A stretch of DNA of 64,000 nucleotides, taken from contig CALAJN010000017.1 of NCBI GenBank assembly GCA_937922675.1, positions 25,428 to 89,427 on the forward strand, read 5' to 3'. This DNA comes from an uncultured Granulosicoccaceae bacterium. GTDB lineage: Bacteria > Pseudomonadota > Gammaproteobacteria > Granulosicoccales > Granulosicoccaceae. Below, piece by piece: positions 1 to 10,382 of this stretch (positions are counted from its first letter, which is position 1; each line of letters begins with the position of its first letter). Both the position numbers and the translations under genes were made by a program. The notes below the pieces were generated by a model. That model saw nothing but the letters and a program-made list of their open reading frames with translations, had not been told where the DNA came from and did not search any database.

Positions 1-642
1 TCGCAAACCGACATCTCAGCCCTTGCGCAAGACATCGGCGATGCCGCCATTGCAATTCGCTGTGATGTTGCCAATGCAGACGAGGTTGCTGCCGCCGTAG
101 AACAGGTGCTTGCACACTTTGGTGGCCTTGGTATTGTCGTGAACAATGCGGGCCTGATTGATCCGGTAGCGCGTATCGAAGTCTCTGACCCTGAAGCCTG
201 GGGCCGGGTCGTGGACGTGAACCTCAAGGGCGTGTACCACGTCATGCACGCGGCTTTTCCTGCCTTGAGTGATGGCGGTGGTGTGATCGTCAACTTGTCA
301 TCAGGTGCCGCCACCGGTGCGCTGGAAGGTTGGAGTCACTACTGCGCCACCAAGGCTGCCGTGTTGGCACTCACACGTTGTGGGCACAAGGAGTGGGCCG
401 AGCAGGGCGTGCGTGTCGTGGGACTGTCTCCCGGCACCGTTGCCACCAACATGCAGGAGGTCATTCGTGATTCCGGTGTGAATCCAGTTAGCCAACTCGA
501 CTGGTCCGCACACATACCTGCCGAAGATGCGGCGCAAGCGATTGTGTACCTCTGCACCGATGCTGCGCGAATCCACGACGGCGGGGACTTCTCCATCAAG
601 ACCGAAGAGGGTCGTCAGCTGGCCGGTTTGTCGCCTCGATAA
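1..642 (+). CDS. SDR family NAD(P)-dependent oxidoreductase (5' end outside window)
   Basis: The reading frame is open from base 1, so the N-terminal Rossmann glycine motif lies upstream of the window. What remains is a typical classical short-chain dehydrogenase: the NNAG motif that stabilises the central sheet, a catalytic Ser in the VNLSSGAA strand, and the YCATKAA segment carrying the catalytic Tyr and Lys four residues apart. The PGTVATNM stretch after the sixth strand is also family-like. Substrate cannot be told from sequence. The final stop is 17 bp before the next gene, a DMT transporter on the same strand, so the two may be cotranscribed. Confidence 0.9.
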   Translation, partial: SQTDISALAQDIGDAAIAIRCDVANADEVAAAVEQVLAHFGGLGIVVNNAGLIDPVARIEVSDPEAWGRVVDVNLKGVYHVMHAAFPALSDGGGVIVNLSSGAATGALEGWSHYCATKAAVLALTRCGHKEWAEQGVRVVGLSPGTVATNMQEVIRDSGVNPVSQLDWSAHIPAEDAAQAIVYLCTDAARIHDGGDFSIKTEEGRQLAGLSPR

Positions 643-659
643 GGCCACATAAAAACGCT

Positions 660-1595
660 GTGCAAAACGAAGCTCGCTTTGGCCGTTATGAGTTTGGCCT
701 GTTTGCCGCCACGGTCGCGGCCTGGTCGCTGTCGTGGTATGCCTTGTCGATCAACATGTCGACAGGTATTCCGGCGCCGGTCTCAACCACGTGGCGCTTC
801 GGTATGGCGAGCGCCATCATGTTTGTTTGGGTTCGGGTCAGTGGAACCGCGCTGATATTTCCGTTGCGTCGCCACTTCGACTTCATGCTGCTCGGCATGC
901 TGTTGTTCTCAACCAACTTCATTCTTTTTTACGTCGGTTCGCTCTACGTCGTGTCCGGATTGCTGGCTGTGGTTTTCTCGCTGGCCTCGATTGTCAATTT
1001 GGGTATCGCCGCTGCTCGTGGTGACAGGGCAGGGCCGCGACGCTGGTTTGGTGCGGCCTTGGGCGCGTGTGGCATCGCCATGCTGTACGGTCGCGAATTG
1101 ACGGGAGGCATCGGTGCAATGACAGGACTCGCTCTGTGTGTCAGTGGCACCATGAGTTTCTGTTTGGGCAACCTCGTCAGCCAGTCCTTGCAGCGACAAT
1201 CAGTTCCGGTAGTGTCGGCCTCGGCCTGGGGCATGTTGTATGGAATGGTGTGGAGTGCGGTGCTCGTGGTGGTCTTCGGTTACGAGTTCAGATTTGACTG
1301 GTCAGTAGCCTACGTGGGATCGATGATTTTTCTGGTGCTCGTCTCGACCATTCTTGCGTTCTGGGCCTATCTCAACCTGATTGGACGTATCGGTGCCGGG
1401 CGTGCCGCCTATGCAACCGTCATGTTTCCGATCGGAGCCTTGCTGATGTCGACCTTCGCCGAAGGATGGCAGTGGACGCCACTGGCTATGTCAGGCCTTT
1501 TGCTGGCACTCGCAGGTAATGTGTTTGTGCTGCGTGGTGAGCGCCGAAGCAGGAAGTCCGTGGGCAAGATGGGGGGCGAGACGGCGGCCTCGTGA
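660..1595 (+). CDS. DMT superfamily (EamA-type) permease
   Basis: A 311-residue, strongly hydrophobic protein with about ten predicted membrane helices in two five-helix halves, the length and layout of EamA drug/metabolite transporters. The start is GTG, preceded by a weak AAGG-like site. Helices contain family-like Gly/Ala/Ser-rich segments, and the second half carries the VMFPIGALL type of helix seen in this family. It ends in a basic tail (RGERRSRKS), consistent with a cytoplasmic C-terminus. Such proteins export amino acids or other metabolites; the substrate cannot be assigned. It follows the SDR gene closely. Confidence 0.85.
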   Translation: MQNEARFGRYEFGLFAATVAAWSLSWYALSINMSTGIPAPVSTTWRFGMASAIMFVWVRVSGTALIFPLRRHFDFMLLGMLLFSTNFILFYVGSLYVVSGLLAVVFSLASIVNLGIAAARGDRAGPRRWFGAALGACGIAMLYGRELTGGIGAMTGLALCVSGTMSFCLGNLVSQSLQRQSVPVVSASAWGMLYGMVWSAVLVVVFGYEFRFDWSVAYVGSMIFLVLVSTILAFWAYLNLIGRIGAGRAAYATVMFPIGALLMSTFAEGWQWTPLAMSGLLLALAGNVFVLRGERRSRKSVGKMGGETAAS

Positions 1596-1685
1596 GCGCG
1601 GGGCATGTACGTCTGTTGTGAGGCAAGATGGCGTCACCGAAGGTCTGAATATACAACTGCACAATCGGAGTGGAGAAGACGCCTG

Positions 1686-2033
1686 ATGAGCGAGCACGAA
1701 AGCGAGCGAGTCATAGCCGAGCGCTACCTCGACGAGATGTTGGAGGCCGAGCGCCTGCGCGATTTTGCAGCCTGGAGCCAGCGCTGGGATTCAGATGATC
1801 TGGGCGGGCTTGATGACGCACGCTTTCAGGAGGATCTTGACGCGATGGCGCGTGAACTTGGGCCGTATCGTTCACGCAGCTACTTCGGCTGCGTGGTACG
1901 GCAGACAGAAGTGTCGCCGCGCTACCGTTTCGTCTGGCGTACCGAATACGAGAAGGCGGACGCGCTGAATATCGTCACCATCCAACACCGCGATAATGTG
2001 TGGCGTGTTTGCGAGAATCGTTGCATGCTGTGA
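1686..2033 (+). CDS. Small soluble hypothetical protein
   Basis: A 115-residue acidic protein. The start at this ATG is favoured over an upstream in-frame one because GGAGAAG sits 8 bases before it. No signal peptide or membrane segment is visible. The C-terminal half (FGCVVRQTEV...YRFVWRTEYE...NIVTIQHRDNVWRVCENRC) has the alternating beta pattern of NTF2/SnoaL-like small proteins, with an N-terminal helix, but I cannot place it in a named family. It lies between the DMT transporter and ettA. Confidence 0.6.
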   Translation: MSEHESERVIAERYLDEMLEAERLRDFAAWSQRWDSDDLGGLDDARFQEDLDAMARELGPYRSRSYFGCVVRQTEVSPRYRFVWRTEYEKADALNIVTIQHRDNVWRVCENRCML

Positions 2034-2154
2034 TGCCTGCTTTGAAACCAGTTTTGTCACGTGAGCAAACCGGGCGCAGCTGTGCACACTCGATATAATC
2101 AGGGTAGATCAGTTCGCTGATACTGCCCTTTAGCCTCAACAGACCACCGCTGCA

Positions 2155-3819
2155 ATGGCCCAGTACGTCTACACCATGAATCGGGTCGGCAAGATCGTGC
2201 CGCCCAAGCGCGAGATCCTGAAGAACATCTCGCTGTCCTTCTTCCCTGGCGCCAAAATTGGCGTGTTGGGGCTGAACGGCGCTGGCAAGTCGACCTTGTT
2301 GAGAATCATGGCAGGCGTGGATACCGAGATTGAGGGCGAGGCCCGGCCCATGCCAAACCTCAATATCGGGTATCTGGAGCAGGAGCCAAAGCTCGACCCT
2401 GACAAGACGGTGCGCGAGATTGTCGAGCAGGCCGTAGGCGAGGTGAATGACGCCAAGGCAAGGCTGGATGAGGTTTATGCCGCTTACGCGGAACCTGATG
2501 CAGATTTTGATGCGCTAGCCGCCGAGCAGGGCAAGCTTGAAGCGATCATTGAAGCGGCTGACGGGCACAATATGGAAGTGCAGATGGACAAGGCGGCGGA
2601 TGCACTCAGACTGCCGCCCTGGGACGCAAAGATCGAGCATTTGTCGGGCGGCGAGAAGCGTCGCGTGGCCCTCTGTCGTTTGCTGCTCTCAGGCCCGGAC
2701 ATGCTGCTGCTCGATGAGCCCACCAACCACCTCGATGCGGATTCGGTGCACTGGCTGGAGCAGTTTCTGGGGGATTTCAACGGCACCGTGGTTGCGATTA
2801 CCCACGACCGTTACTTCCTTGACAATGTTGCTGGCTGGATACTTGAGCTGGATCGTGGACATGGCATTCCTTATGAGGGTAATTACTCGGGCTGGCTTGA
2901 CCAGAAATCCGCGCGCCTTGAACAGGAGTCCAAACAGGAGTCCAGTCACGCCAAGGCAATGAAGGCTGAGCTTGAGTGGGTACGACAAGGTGCCAAGGGT
3001 CGGCAGAGCAAGTCCAAGGCACGCCTGCAGCGCTTCGCCGAGATGCAGACGCAAGAGTTTCAAAAGCGCGCCGAGACCAACGAAATCTACATCCCGGCAG
3101 GCCAGCGTCTGGGTGACAAGGTCATTGAGTTCAACAACGTCACCAAGTCCTACGGGGACAGAGTATTGATTGAGGACCTGTCCTTTGCCATACCGCCTGG
3201 TGCCATAGTTGGCATTATTGGTGGCAACGGTGCAGGTAAGTCCACGCTGTTCAGGATGATCATGGGGCAGGAATCACCGGATAGCGGCAGCATTGATATC
3301 GGTGAAACAGTTGATCTTGCGTTTGTGGATCAAAGCCGTGATGACCTTGACGGTGACAAGACCGTTTTCGATATCGTCTCCGATGGTAGTGATGTGATCA
3401 CCATCGGTACTCATGAAATGCCTGCGCGTGCCTATGTCGGGCGCTTCAACTTCAAGGGACAGGATCAGCAGAAGTTCGTCAAGGATCTCTCTGGCGGTGA
3501 GCGCGGCCGGCTGCACCTTGCCTTGACACTCAAGCAGGGTGCCAACGTGCTGTTGCTCGATGAGCCCTCCAACGATCTTGACGTGGAAACCTTGCGGGCG
3601 CTGGAAGAGGCCTTGCTCGATTTTGCAGGTTCTGCTGTAGTTATCAGCCACGATCGCTGGTTCCTTGATCGTGTTGCGACCCACATCCTTGCCTACGAAG
3701 CACCGGATGAAATCAACTTTTTTGCGGGTAACTACACCGAGTACGAGGCGGACCGTCGAGAGCGCCTTGGAGACGACGCCGTGCAGCCCAAGCGTACGCG
3801 CTACAAAAAAATCGCCTGA
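2155..3819 (+). CDS. ettA: Energy-dependent translational throttle protein EttA (ABC-F ATPase)
   Basis: A 554-residue ABC-F protein with two ATP-binding cassettes and no membrane segment. The first Walker A (GLNGAGKST) is near residue 39, its signature LSGGEKRRVAL near 163 and Walker B LLLLDEPTNHLD soon after. The second cassette has GGNGAGKST near residue 356, LSGGERGRLHL and LLLDEPSNDLD. Between the first cassette and the linker lies the charged arm with the QGAKGRQSKSKARL region typical of EttA. EttA binds the ribosomal E site and gates early elongation according to ATP/ADP level. Length and start (MAQYVYTMNRVGK) match the family closely. Confidence 0.96.
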   Translation: MAQYVYTMNRVGKIVPPKREILKNISLSFFPGAKIGVLGLNGAGKSTLLRIMAGVDTEIEGEARPMPNLNIGYLEQEPKLDPDKTVREIVEQAVGEVNDAKARLDEVYAAYAEPDADFDALAAEQGKLEAIIEAADGHNMEVQMDKAADALRLPPWDAKIEHLSGGEKRRVALCRLLLSGPDMLLLDEPTNHLDADSVHWLEQFLGDFNGTVVAITHDRYFLDNVAGWILELDRGHGIPYEGNYSGWLDQKSARLEQESKQESSHAKAMKAELEWVRQGAKGRQSKSKARLQRFAEMQTQEFQKRAETNEIYIPAGQRLGDKVIEFNNVTKSYGDRVLIEDLSFAIPPGAIVGIIGGNGAGKSTLFRMIMGQESPDSGSIDIGETVDLAFVDQSRDDLDGDKTVFDIVSDGSDVITIGTHEMPARAYVGRFNFKGQDQQKFVKDLSGGERGRLHLALTLKQGANVLLLDEPSNDLDVETLRALEEALLDFAGSAVVISHDRWFLDRVATHILAYEAPDEINFFAGNYTEYEADRRERLGDDAVQPKRTRYKKIA

Positions 3820-3880
3820 CGCGTAACGCCCGGTCATCACCCTGCCACCGAACAACAGCCTGCTCATTGAGGAAAACACC

Positions 3881-4540
3881 ATGCTCACCGACAAGGATTT
3901 GACCGAGCGCGGACTGAAGGCCACCTTGGTGCAACATCCGCTGGTGCAACACAAGCTGACCTTGATGCGCCAGTCAGAGCAAAGTTCGAGTGCGTTTCGT
4001 GCGTTGTTGCGTGAGATCTCCTGGTTATTGTGCTTTGAGGTCACTCGGGATCTACCGCTTGAGATGCGTGACATCGAGACGCCGGTTGAGCCGATGAGTG
4101 CGCCGGTGCTGAAAGGGCGCAAGCTTGCGTTCATTTCCATCCTGCGTGCGGGCAATGGCATGCTCGACGGCATGCTGGACGTGATCCCATCCGCACGAGT
4201 AGGGCATGTGGGTCTCTATCGTGACCCGGATACCCTCGAGGCCGTTGAGTACTATTACAAAGTACCAGGCGATATCGGTGAGCGTTTGATCGTGTGCGTT
4301 GACCCGATGCTTGCTACCGCAAACTCGGCGATCGCTGCTGTGCAGAGGCTTAAGAACGGGGGCGCCAAAGACATGCGTTTTGTCTGCCTGATCTCGGCAC
4401 CCGAAGGTATCAAGGCCTTCAATGAGGCACACCCGGATGTGCCGGTGGTTACCGCAGCTGTGGACTCCCATCTGAACGATCACGGCTACATCGTCCCGGG
4501 CCTGGGTGACGCCGGCGACCGAATCTTCGGCACCAAGTAG
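3881..4540 (+). CDS. upp: Uracil phosphoribosyltransferase
   Basis: Converts uracil and PRPP to UMP in pyrimidine salvage. The 219-residue protein has the family landmarks: an N-terminal [12 protein letters not shown] segment, [15 protein letters not shown], and the PRPP-binding stretch [11 protein letters not shown]; the C-terminal [13 protein letters not shown] is also characteristic. A clear ribosome site (GAGGA) lies before the ATG. It is about ten residues longer than the E. coli enzyme, all at the N-terminus. It follows ettA by 61 bp. Confidence 0.97.
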   Translation: MLTDKDLTERGLKATLVQHPLVQHKLTLMRQSEQSSSAFRALLREISWLLCFEVTRDLPLEMRDIETPVEPMSAPVLKGRKLAFISILRAGNGMLDGMLDVIPSARVGHVGLYRDPDTLEAVEYYYKVPGDIGERLIVCVDPMLATANSAIAAVQRLKNGGAKDMRFVCLISAPEGIKAFNEAHPDVPVVTAAVDSHLNDHGYIVPGLGDAGDRIFGTK

Positions 4541-4602
4541 GTGGCGGGCCGGGAAACGGCCGGTGTGGTGTGCCCAAGGACGCCCCACGCAACCATTCGC
4601 AT

Positions 4603-6168
4603 ATGACCCAATCCATGACTTCAAAGGGCTCAGCCCCTCGACGCCGATCACGGCGGCGTAGTCATCGCGGCACGCCTGATGGCTCAATCGCGCAGCGACC
4701 ATTCAAGCAGCCGCGCCGTACGCTAGCGCCCATCGACGGTGTATCAGCGGATGAGCTTGAGTCCATTCACGAGGGCTCGCTCCGGGTGTTGCAAGACACG
4801 GGTATCGCGGTATTGCATGACGAGGCGCGTGAGCGGTTTCGTTCAGCGGGCGCCAGGATCGGTGCTGACGGGCTACGGGTACATCTGGATCCGGATTTTG
4901 TGCTGGCGCAACTCAAGACAGTGCCTGGCAGCTTTCGCCTGCACGCTCGCAATCCTGCTCATGACGTTGAGATCGGGGGGGATGCATTGGCGTTTTGCAT
5001 GATGGCCAGCGCACCGAATGCTTCCTGTATGGATCGTGGCAGGCGCACAGGAAATCAGCTCGACTATCGCAACTTCTTGAAACTGTCACAGTTGCATAAC
5101 GTGTTGCACATGAACGGTGGTTACCCTTGTGAGCCGGTCGATGTGCATGCATCGGTGCGTCATCTGGAATGCGTTCGTGATCTTCTGACTCTGACCGACA
5201 AGGCGTTTTGTATTTATTCGCTGGGTGCCGAGCGCAATCAAGATGCGATAGAGATGACGCGTATCGGGCGTGGTGTCAGTGTTGAACAATTGCGTGAGCA
5301 GCCATCGGTATGGACTGTCATCAATACCAACTCACCTCTGCAGCTAGATATTCCGATGATGCAAGGCATCATCGAGATGAGTGGTATGGGCCAGCCAGTG
5401 GTGATCACGCCCTTTACCCTGGCGGGTGCCATGGCGCCAGTGACAATAGCCGGTGCACTGGTGTTACAGAATGCCGAAGCGCTCGCCGCCATTGCCTTCA
5501 GTCAACTGGTGCGTCCAGGTGCACCGGTGGTCTACGGAGGCTTTACCAGCAATGTGGACATGAAATCGGGGTCTCCGGCATTCGGTACGCCTGAGTACAT
5601 GCGCGCACAGCTGGTGGGTGGGCAGCTCGCCAGACGATATGCGATTCCGTATCGCAGCAGTAACGTGTGTGCTGCCAACACCATAGATGCTCAGGCCGCC
5701 TATGAGAGTGTCTTCTCCTTGTGGGGCGCTATCAACGGCGGAGTCAACATGCTCAAGCATGGAGCTGGCTGGCTTGAGGGTGGTTTGTGTTGTTCCTATG
5801 AGAAGACGATGCTAGACATCGAGCTGCTGCAAATGGTGGAGAAGCTCATGGAGCCGCTGGATTTGTCGGCCGAGGCCTTGGCCCTGGAAGCGATTGCTGA
5901 TGTTGGGCCTGGTGGCCACTTCTTTGGTACCGCTCACACACAGGAGCGGTATCGAGATGCCTTTCATGCGCCGATGCTGTCTGATTGGCGCAATTTTGAA
6001 AGTTGGCTGGAGGCAGGATCACCCACCACCATGCAGCACGCCAACCGCCTGTGGAAAGAACGGCTCGAGATCTACCAGGCGCCAGCGATTGATGGAGGTA
6101 TTGCTGCGGAGCTAGACGAGTATGTGGAACGGCGTACCGCTGAAGGGGGAGTCAAGACAGATTTCTGA
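4603..6168 (+). CDS. MttB-family trimethylamine/betaine methyltransferase homologue (non-pyrrolysine)
   Basis: About 521 residues from this ATG; an upstream GTG at 4570 is possible, but its site overlaps a small GC hairpin. After a basic Arg-rich N-terminus the protein follows the MttB TIM-barrel family (for example SVWTVINTNSPLQLD, GAINGGVNMLKHGAGWLEGGL, and the C-terminal region). The frame has no internal TAG, so it lacks the pyrrolysine of archaeal MttB; relatives of this kind (MtgB) demethylate quaternary amines such as glycine betaine to a corrinoid protein. No corrinoid protein gene is visible here. It heads a cluster with choline-sulfatase and a choline dehydrogenase-like gene, so betaine is an attractive but unproven substrate. 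Confidence 0.85.
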   Translation: MTQSMTSKGSAPRRRSRRRSHRGTPDGSIAQRPFKQPRRTLAPIDGVSADELESIHEGSLRVLQDTGIAVLHDEARERFRSAGARIGADGLRVHLDPDFVLAQLKTVPGSFRLHARNPAHDVEIGGDALAFCMMASAPNASCMDRGRRTGNQLDYRNFLKLSQLHNVLHMNGGYPCEPVDVHASVRHLECVRDLLTLTDKAFCIYSLGAERNQDAIEMTRIGRGVSVEQLREQPSVWTVINTNSPLQLDIPMMQGIIEMSGMGQPVVITPFTLAGAMAPVTIAGALVLQNAEALAAIAFSQLVRPGAPVVYGGFTSNVDMKSGSPAFGTPEYMRAQLVGGQLARRYAIPYRSSNVCAANTIDAQAAYESVFSLWGAINGGVNMLKHGAGWLEGGLCCSYEKTMLDIELLQMVEKLMEPLDLSAEALALEAIADVGPGGHFFGTAHTQERYRDAFHAPMLSDWRNFESWLEAGSPTTMQHANRLWKERLEIYQAPAIDGGIAAELDEYVERRTAEGGVKTDF

Positions 6169-6280
6169 TAGCGACTGCAGCCCGATAGCGGGAGGCGCTT
6201 CTGAAACCACACCATGGCGTGATTTCGGGTAAGTTTCGTTGCGATGTCATCGAACGAAAGCACCACCGAGAAGCTGCTAC

Positions 6281-7828
6281 ATGAGTCATGCGCCCGAGCC
6301 CTCCCGGCCACCCAACATCCTGATCCTGATGGTGGACCAGTTGACCGGTACCTTCTGGCAAGACGGCCCTGCAGCTTTCCTTGATGTGCCTCATTTGCGC
6401 GCTTTGCATGAGCGCAGTGTCAACTGTTCAAGCTGCTATACGCCAAGTCCCTTGTGCACGCCTGCACGTGCCTCTTTCGTAACCGGTTTGTTGCCATCGA
6501 CTACCACGGTCTACGACAATGCGGCCGAGTTCCCATCCAACCTACCGACCTATGCGCACTATTTGAGGCGTGCCGGTTGGTACACCGCCTTGTCGGGAAA
6601 GATGCACTTTGTCGGCGCAGACCAATTGCACGGATTTGAGGATCGCCTGACAACCGATATCTATCCCGCAGACTTCGGCTGGACACCGGATTGGCAGCGT
6701 CCGCTTGAGCGCGTTGATTGGTGGTATCACAACCTGTCGTCAGTCACTGAAGCCGGTGTGGCGCATACCAGCAACCAACTCGAGTACGACGACGAGGTGG
6801 CGTATCATGCCAATGCTCGCCTGTTGCAATTGGCACGACGTCAAGACGAACGTCCTTTCTGTCTGACGGTCAGTTTTACCCACCCTCACGATCCCTACAC
6901 CTGTCGTCCGGAACAATGGGCTCGCTATGACGGTGTGGACATCCCGGCGCCAAACACGCAAGAGCTTGATGCAGCCGAACGTGACCCTCATACCCAGAGG
7001 CTGTACGGTGCCGTGGATGCAGAACGCTTTACGGTCACTGATGCGCATGTGGCCGCGGCGCGTCGTGCCTATTGCGCCAATATTTCCTACCTTGATGACA
7101 AGATCGGCGAGTTGCTGTCAACGCTTGAAGCAACCGGGCTTGGGGACAATACGGTGGTGGTGTTTTGCGCTGATCACGGCGACATGCTGGGTGAGCGCGG
7201 ACTTTGGTACAAGATGAATTTTTTTGAAGGCGCTGCACGCGTGCCACTGAGCATCGCATTTCCTGATGGTCGTGGCGCGGGGCGCAGTCTTGACGCCCCG
7301 ACCTCTGCTATGGATGTGGTGCCTACCTTGCTCGATATAGCCGGTGTCAAGTCAGAGGATGTGGTTATCCCCTTTGACGGGCGATCCTTGATGCCAATGA
7401 TCAACGGAGCTGCTCCAACGGAGCGCGTCGTCGCTGTTGAGTACATGGCGGAAGGCTCGGTCAGCAGTATGGTCATGTTGCGAGAAGGGAATTACAAATA
7501 CATCTATTGCGCTGCTGATCCTGAACAGCTGTTTGACCTCGCCAGTGATCCTGCTGAACGCGACAATCTAGCGACCGATCCCGCGTGTTCCGATGTGCTG
7601 AAACACTTTCAATCTCTGCTCGAGTGCGGCTGGAATCTGGATGCACTGGATGCGGATGTCCGTGAAAACCAGCAACGTCGCATCCTTTGCTACGAGGCGC
7701 TCAGAGAGGGGCGATACACGCCCTGGGATCACGAGCCCAGACAGACAGCGCCTGATCGATTCATGCGCAATCATCTGGACCTGAACGAGGTGGAGGCTGG
7801 CTCACGCGTGCCTGCTCAAGTCTCATGA
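6281..7828 (+). CDS. betC: Choline-sulfatase-like type I sulfatase
   Basis: Hydrolyses choline-O-sulfate to choline and sulfate. The 515-residue protein has the sulfatase maturation motif CTPAR at residues 59-63, whose Cys would become formylglycine, an early metal-binding Asp in LILMVDQLT, and the choline-sulfatase-type stretches [33 protein letters not shown] and [25 protein letters not shown] is the second metal region. The ATG at 6281 is preferred over a TTG upstream because homologous sequence begins just after it. No signal peptide is visible, fitting cytoplasmic BetC. Its stop overlaps the next start by ATGA. Confidence 0.9.
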   Translation: MSHAPEPSRPPNILILMVDQLTGTFWQDGPAAFLDVPHLRALHERSVNCSSCYTPSPLCTPARASFVTGLLPSTTTVYDNAAEFPSNLPTYAHYLRRAGWYTALSGKMHFVGADQLHGFEDRLTTDIYPADFGWTPDWQRPLERVDWWYHNLSSVTEAGVAHTSNQLEYDDEVAYHANARLLQLARRQDERPFCLTVSFTHPHDPYTCRPEQWARYDGVDIPAPNTQELDAAERDPHTQRLYGAVDAERFTVTDAHVAAARRAYCANISYLDDKIGELLSTLEATGLGDNTVVVFCADHGDMLGERGLWYKMNFFEGAARVPLSIAFPDGRGAGRSLDAPTSAMDVVPTLLDIAGVKSEDVVIPFDGRSLMPMINGAAPTERVVAVEYMAEGSVSSMVMLREGNYKYIYCAADPEQLFDLASDPAERDNLATDPACSDVLKHFQSLLECGWNLDALDADVRENQQRRILCYEALREGRYTPWDHEPRQTAPDRFMRNHLDLNEVEAGSRVPAQVS

Positions 7829-9546
7829 ATACGTCGATGAACGGTCCGATAAACGGCATGAACACCGGCGAGGCGGACTACATCATTGTCGGGTCCGGCT
7901 CAGCAGGCTCAATCCTCGCGGCACGTTTGTCAGAGGATCCCGAGGTCAGTGTCATCTTGCTTGAGGCTGGGGGTTCGGATGTTCACCCCTTTGTGCAAAT
8001 GCCCAGCGCCTTGTCAATCCCCATGAACCTGCCGCGTTTTAACTGGGGCTTTGAATCAGAGCCTGAGCCCGGCCTGGACGGCAGGCAACTGGATTGTCCT
8101 CGCGGGCGTGTACTCGGTGGATCATCGTCGATCAATGGAATGGCTTTTGTGCGGGGCCATGCTTGTGATATTGATGAATGGGCTGAGCGCGGTGCGGAAG
8201 GCTGGGACTATGCGCACTGTTTGCCTTACTACAAACGTCTCGAATCCTGGTATCACGGGGCCAACCGCTATCGAGGCGGCAGTGGGCCGGTGGCGGTGTG
8301 TGCAGGCAATGATATGCGCCTTAACCCTTTGTATGAGGCATATATTGCAGCCGGCGAACAGGCGGGGTATCCGTTTACCCCGGACTATAACGGGCACCAG
8401 CAGGAAGGTGTCGGCCAGATGCACATGAACGTGGACAGGGGTGTGCGAGCTTCGACTGCTCGCGCCTACTTGAGATCCGCCAGGGCGCGACCTAATTTGC
8501 GTGTGCTGACCGGCGTGTTGGTGGATCGGGTGCTCCTGCAGGGCACGCGAGCAATCGGGGTCGTCTATCACAGCGGTGGTCGTGTCATGAGTCTTGCGGC
8601 TACACGTGAGGTGATTCTGTCTGCAGGCTCAATTGGCTCCCCCGCCGTGTTGCAACGCTCCGGAATTGGTCCTGCCAAGGTGTTGGAGGCTGCTGCTGTA
8701 CCGGTTGTTGTTGATGCGCCCGGTGTAGGCGAGAACCTTCAGGATCACCTTGAGGTCTACTTTCAGTACCGTTGCCTGCAGCCGGTCTCGTTGAACAAGC
8801 ACTTGTCGTGGTGGCGCAAGGGACTGATTGGAGCGCGTTGGTTAATGACTCGGGATGGGCTTGGCGCGACCAATCACTTTGAAGCCTGTGCGTTTATCCG
8901 TTCAAAAGCGGGCAGACGCTCACCTGACATACAACATCACTTCTTGCCGGCAGCGATGCGTTACGACGGTCGTTCAGCTTTTGGAGGCGATGGTTTTCAG
9001 GTGCACGTGGGCCCCAATAAGCCTGTCAGCCGTGGCCACGTACGTATTCGCTCCTCGGATCCCGCGCAGTCGCCTTCGATCCTGTTCAATTACCTGACAG
9101 CGCGCGAGGACGTCGAGGATTGGCGCGCGGCGATCCGACTAACGCGCGAGATGCTCGGACAGGAGGCGTTGGCCATCTATCGCGGTGATGAGATTCAGCC
9201 GGGATACCACATCGACAGTGATGAGGCGATAGATGCGTGGGTGCGCGCCAACGTGGAGAGCGCCTATCACCCATCGTGCAGCGTAAAGCTCGGTGCGGCT
9301 GACGATCCGATGGCGGTGTTGGACTCCGAGTGTCAGGTACGCGGAGTCAAGGGCTTGCGTGTTATTGATTCGTCAATTTTCCCGTCGATTACCAACGGTA
9401 ATTTGAACGCACCCTCAATGATGGTTGCCGAACGCGGCGCGGACATCATTCGCGGGCGCCTGTTGCCGCCTGAGGAGGTTCCAGTGTGGGAGCCCGATGA
9501 CTGGCAAACCAAGCAGCGTTCAGTAAAGGGTCACGATGCCTACTGA
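7825..9546 (+). CDS. betA: GMC-family choline dehydrogenase-like flavoprotein
   Basis: A 573-residue FAD enzyme of the glucose-methanol-choline family. It shows the N-terminal dinucleotide fold [18 protein letters not shown], the GMC signature around [19 protein letters not shown], the second signature [17 protein letters not shown], and the C-terminal catalytic segment with HPSCSVKLG and [22 protein letters not shown]. Choline dehydrogenase oxidises choline to betaine aldehyde; the family also contains other alcohol dehydrogenases, so specificity rests on its overlap with the choline-sulfatase gene (ATGA at 7825-7828). A betaine aldehyde dehydrogenase is not next to it. Confidence 0.88.
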   Translation: MNTSMNGPINGMNTGEADYIIVGSGSAGSILAARLSEDPEVSVILLEAGGSDVHPFVQMPSALSIPMNLPRFNWGFESEPEPGLDGRQLDCPRGRVLGGSSSINGMAFVRGHACDIDEWAERGAEGWDYAHCLPYYKRLESWYHGANRYRGGSGPVAVCAGNDMRLNPLYEAYIAAGEQAGYPFTPDYNGHQQEGVGQMHMNVDRGVRASTARAYLRSARARPNLRVLTGVLVDRVLLQGTRAIGVVYHSGGRVMSLAATREVILSAGSIGSPAVLQRSGIGPAKVLEAAAVPVVVDAPGVGENLQDHLEVYFQYRCLQPVSLNKHLSWWRKGLIGARWLMTRDGLGATNHFEACAFIRSKAGRRSPDIQHHFLPAAMRYDGRSAFGGDGFQVHVGPNKPVSRGHVRIRSSDPAQSPSILFNYLTAREDVEDWRAAIRLTREMLGQEALAIYRGDEIQPGYHIDSDEAIDAWVRANVESAYHPSCSVKLGAADDPMAVLDSECQVRGVKGLRVIDSSIFPSITNGNLNAPSMMVAERGADIIRGRLLPPEEVPVWEPDDWQTKQRSVKGHDAY

Positions 9547-9580
9547 ACGCCGCTTGACGTATTGACTTACCGGTGCTGTT

Positions 9581-10258
9581 TTACTCGCCAATGCTGAGCA
9601 GTTCTACTTCAAAGATCAGCGTGGCGTCAGGTCCGATGGAAGGCGGCGCGCCGCGCTCACCGTAGGCAAGGTTGGACGGGATGACAAAGCGGTTCTTCTG
9701 GCCCACTTTCATCAACTGCAGACCCTCGGTCCAACCGGGGATGACCCCTTGCAGCGGGAAGGTTGCAGGCTCGCCGCGAGCAATGGAGCTATCGAACTCC
9801 GTGCCGTCGATCAGGGTGCCAACATAGTGCACCGAGACGGTGTCCTCGGCGCTCGGCATCTCGCCGTCACCCTCGGTGAGTACTTCCACCTGTAGACCCG
9901 TATCGGTCACTGTCACGCCCTCTTTGGCGGCGTTTTCTTCAAGGAAGGCACTCCCGACAGCGGCGGCCTCAGCTCGAGCGGCTTCTGCTTGTGCCTGGGC
10001 ACGCGTTTGCAGGAGGGTCTGAGCCTCCTCGATAGTCAGCTCGGTCTCGGAGTCCGAGTTCTGGGCCTCGAGGCCCTGCATGAAGAAATCCAGATCAACT
10101 TCCCCGAATTGCTTTAGCTGCTCGCCGATCATCATGCCGAGGCTGTAGGCGACTTGGGCGTCCTCGGTCTCAAGAGCGGTGTCCTGAGCTAGACCGAGAG
10201 ACGGGCCTGACAGAGCGAGACTGCCAGCGACGAGGGTGGCAAGGGCGGTGCGTTTCAT
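9581..10258 (-). CDS. FKBP-type peptidyl-prolyl isomerase, FkpA/Mip-like, exported
   Basis: A 225-residue periplasmic folding factor. The start [12 protein letters not shown] is chosen because AGGA lies six bases upstream; it gives a clean Sec signal ending near SLGLAQ. Then comes the helical Mip/FkpA N-domain ([16 protein letters not shown]...) with an Ala/Glu-rich coiled region, and a C-terminal FKBP domain with [33 protein letters not shown] and [25 protein letters not shown]. These are the family ligand-binding aromatic positions. It is convergent with the GMC gene, 34 bp away. Confidence 0.95.
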   Translation of the reverse strand: MKRTALATLVAGSLALSGPSLGLAQDTALETEDAQVAYSLGMMIGEQLKQFGEVDLDFFMQGLEAQNSDSETELTIEEAQTLLQTRAQAQAEAARAEAAAVGSAFLEENAAKEGVTVTDTGLQVEVLTEGDGEMPSAEDTVSVHYVGTLIDGTEFDSSIARGEPATFPLQGVIPGWTEGLQLMKVGQKNRFVIPSNLAYGERGAPPSIGPDATLIFEVELLSIGE

Positions 10259-10382
10259 CAACATTCCTGGTGGGTAGTCCAAAAGATTAACTTCCGAACT
10301 ATGTCACAAGCTGTGCCAAAACGTTACCTATTTGCCGCTCTTGCACCGTTGGCCTGTGGCCAGGAGTTACCCAGAATGCGAC

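Noticed and set aside
3274..4173. 299-codon minus-strand open frame
   Set aside because: It lies antisense to the end of ettA and start of upp, both unmistakable; its sequence has no recognisable domain.
4547..4561. GGCCG/CGGCC hairpin after upp
   Set aside because: Five-base stem without a T-run; too weak to call a terminator.
4603..6168. Pyrrolysine in the MttB homologue
   Set aside because: No in-frame TAG occurs before the TGA stop, so the protein is of the non-pyrrolysine kind.
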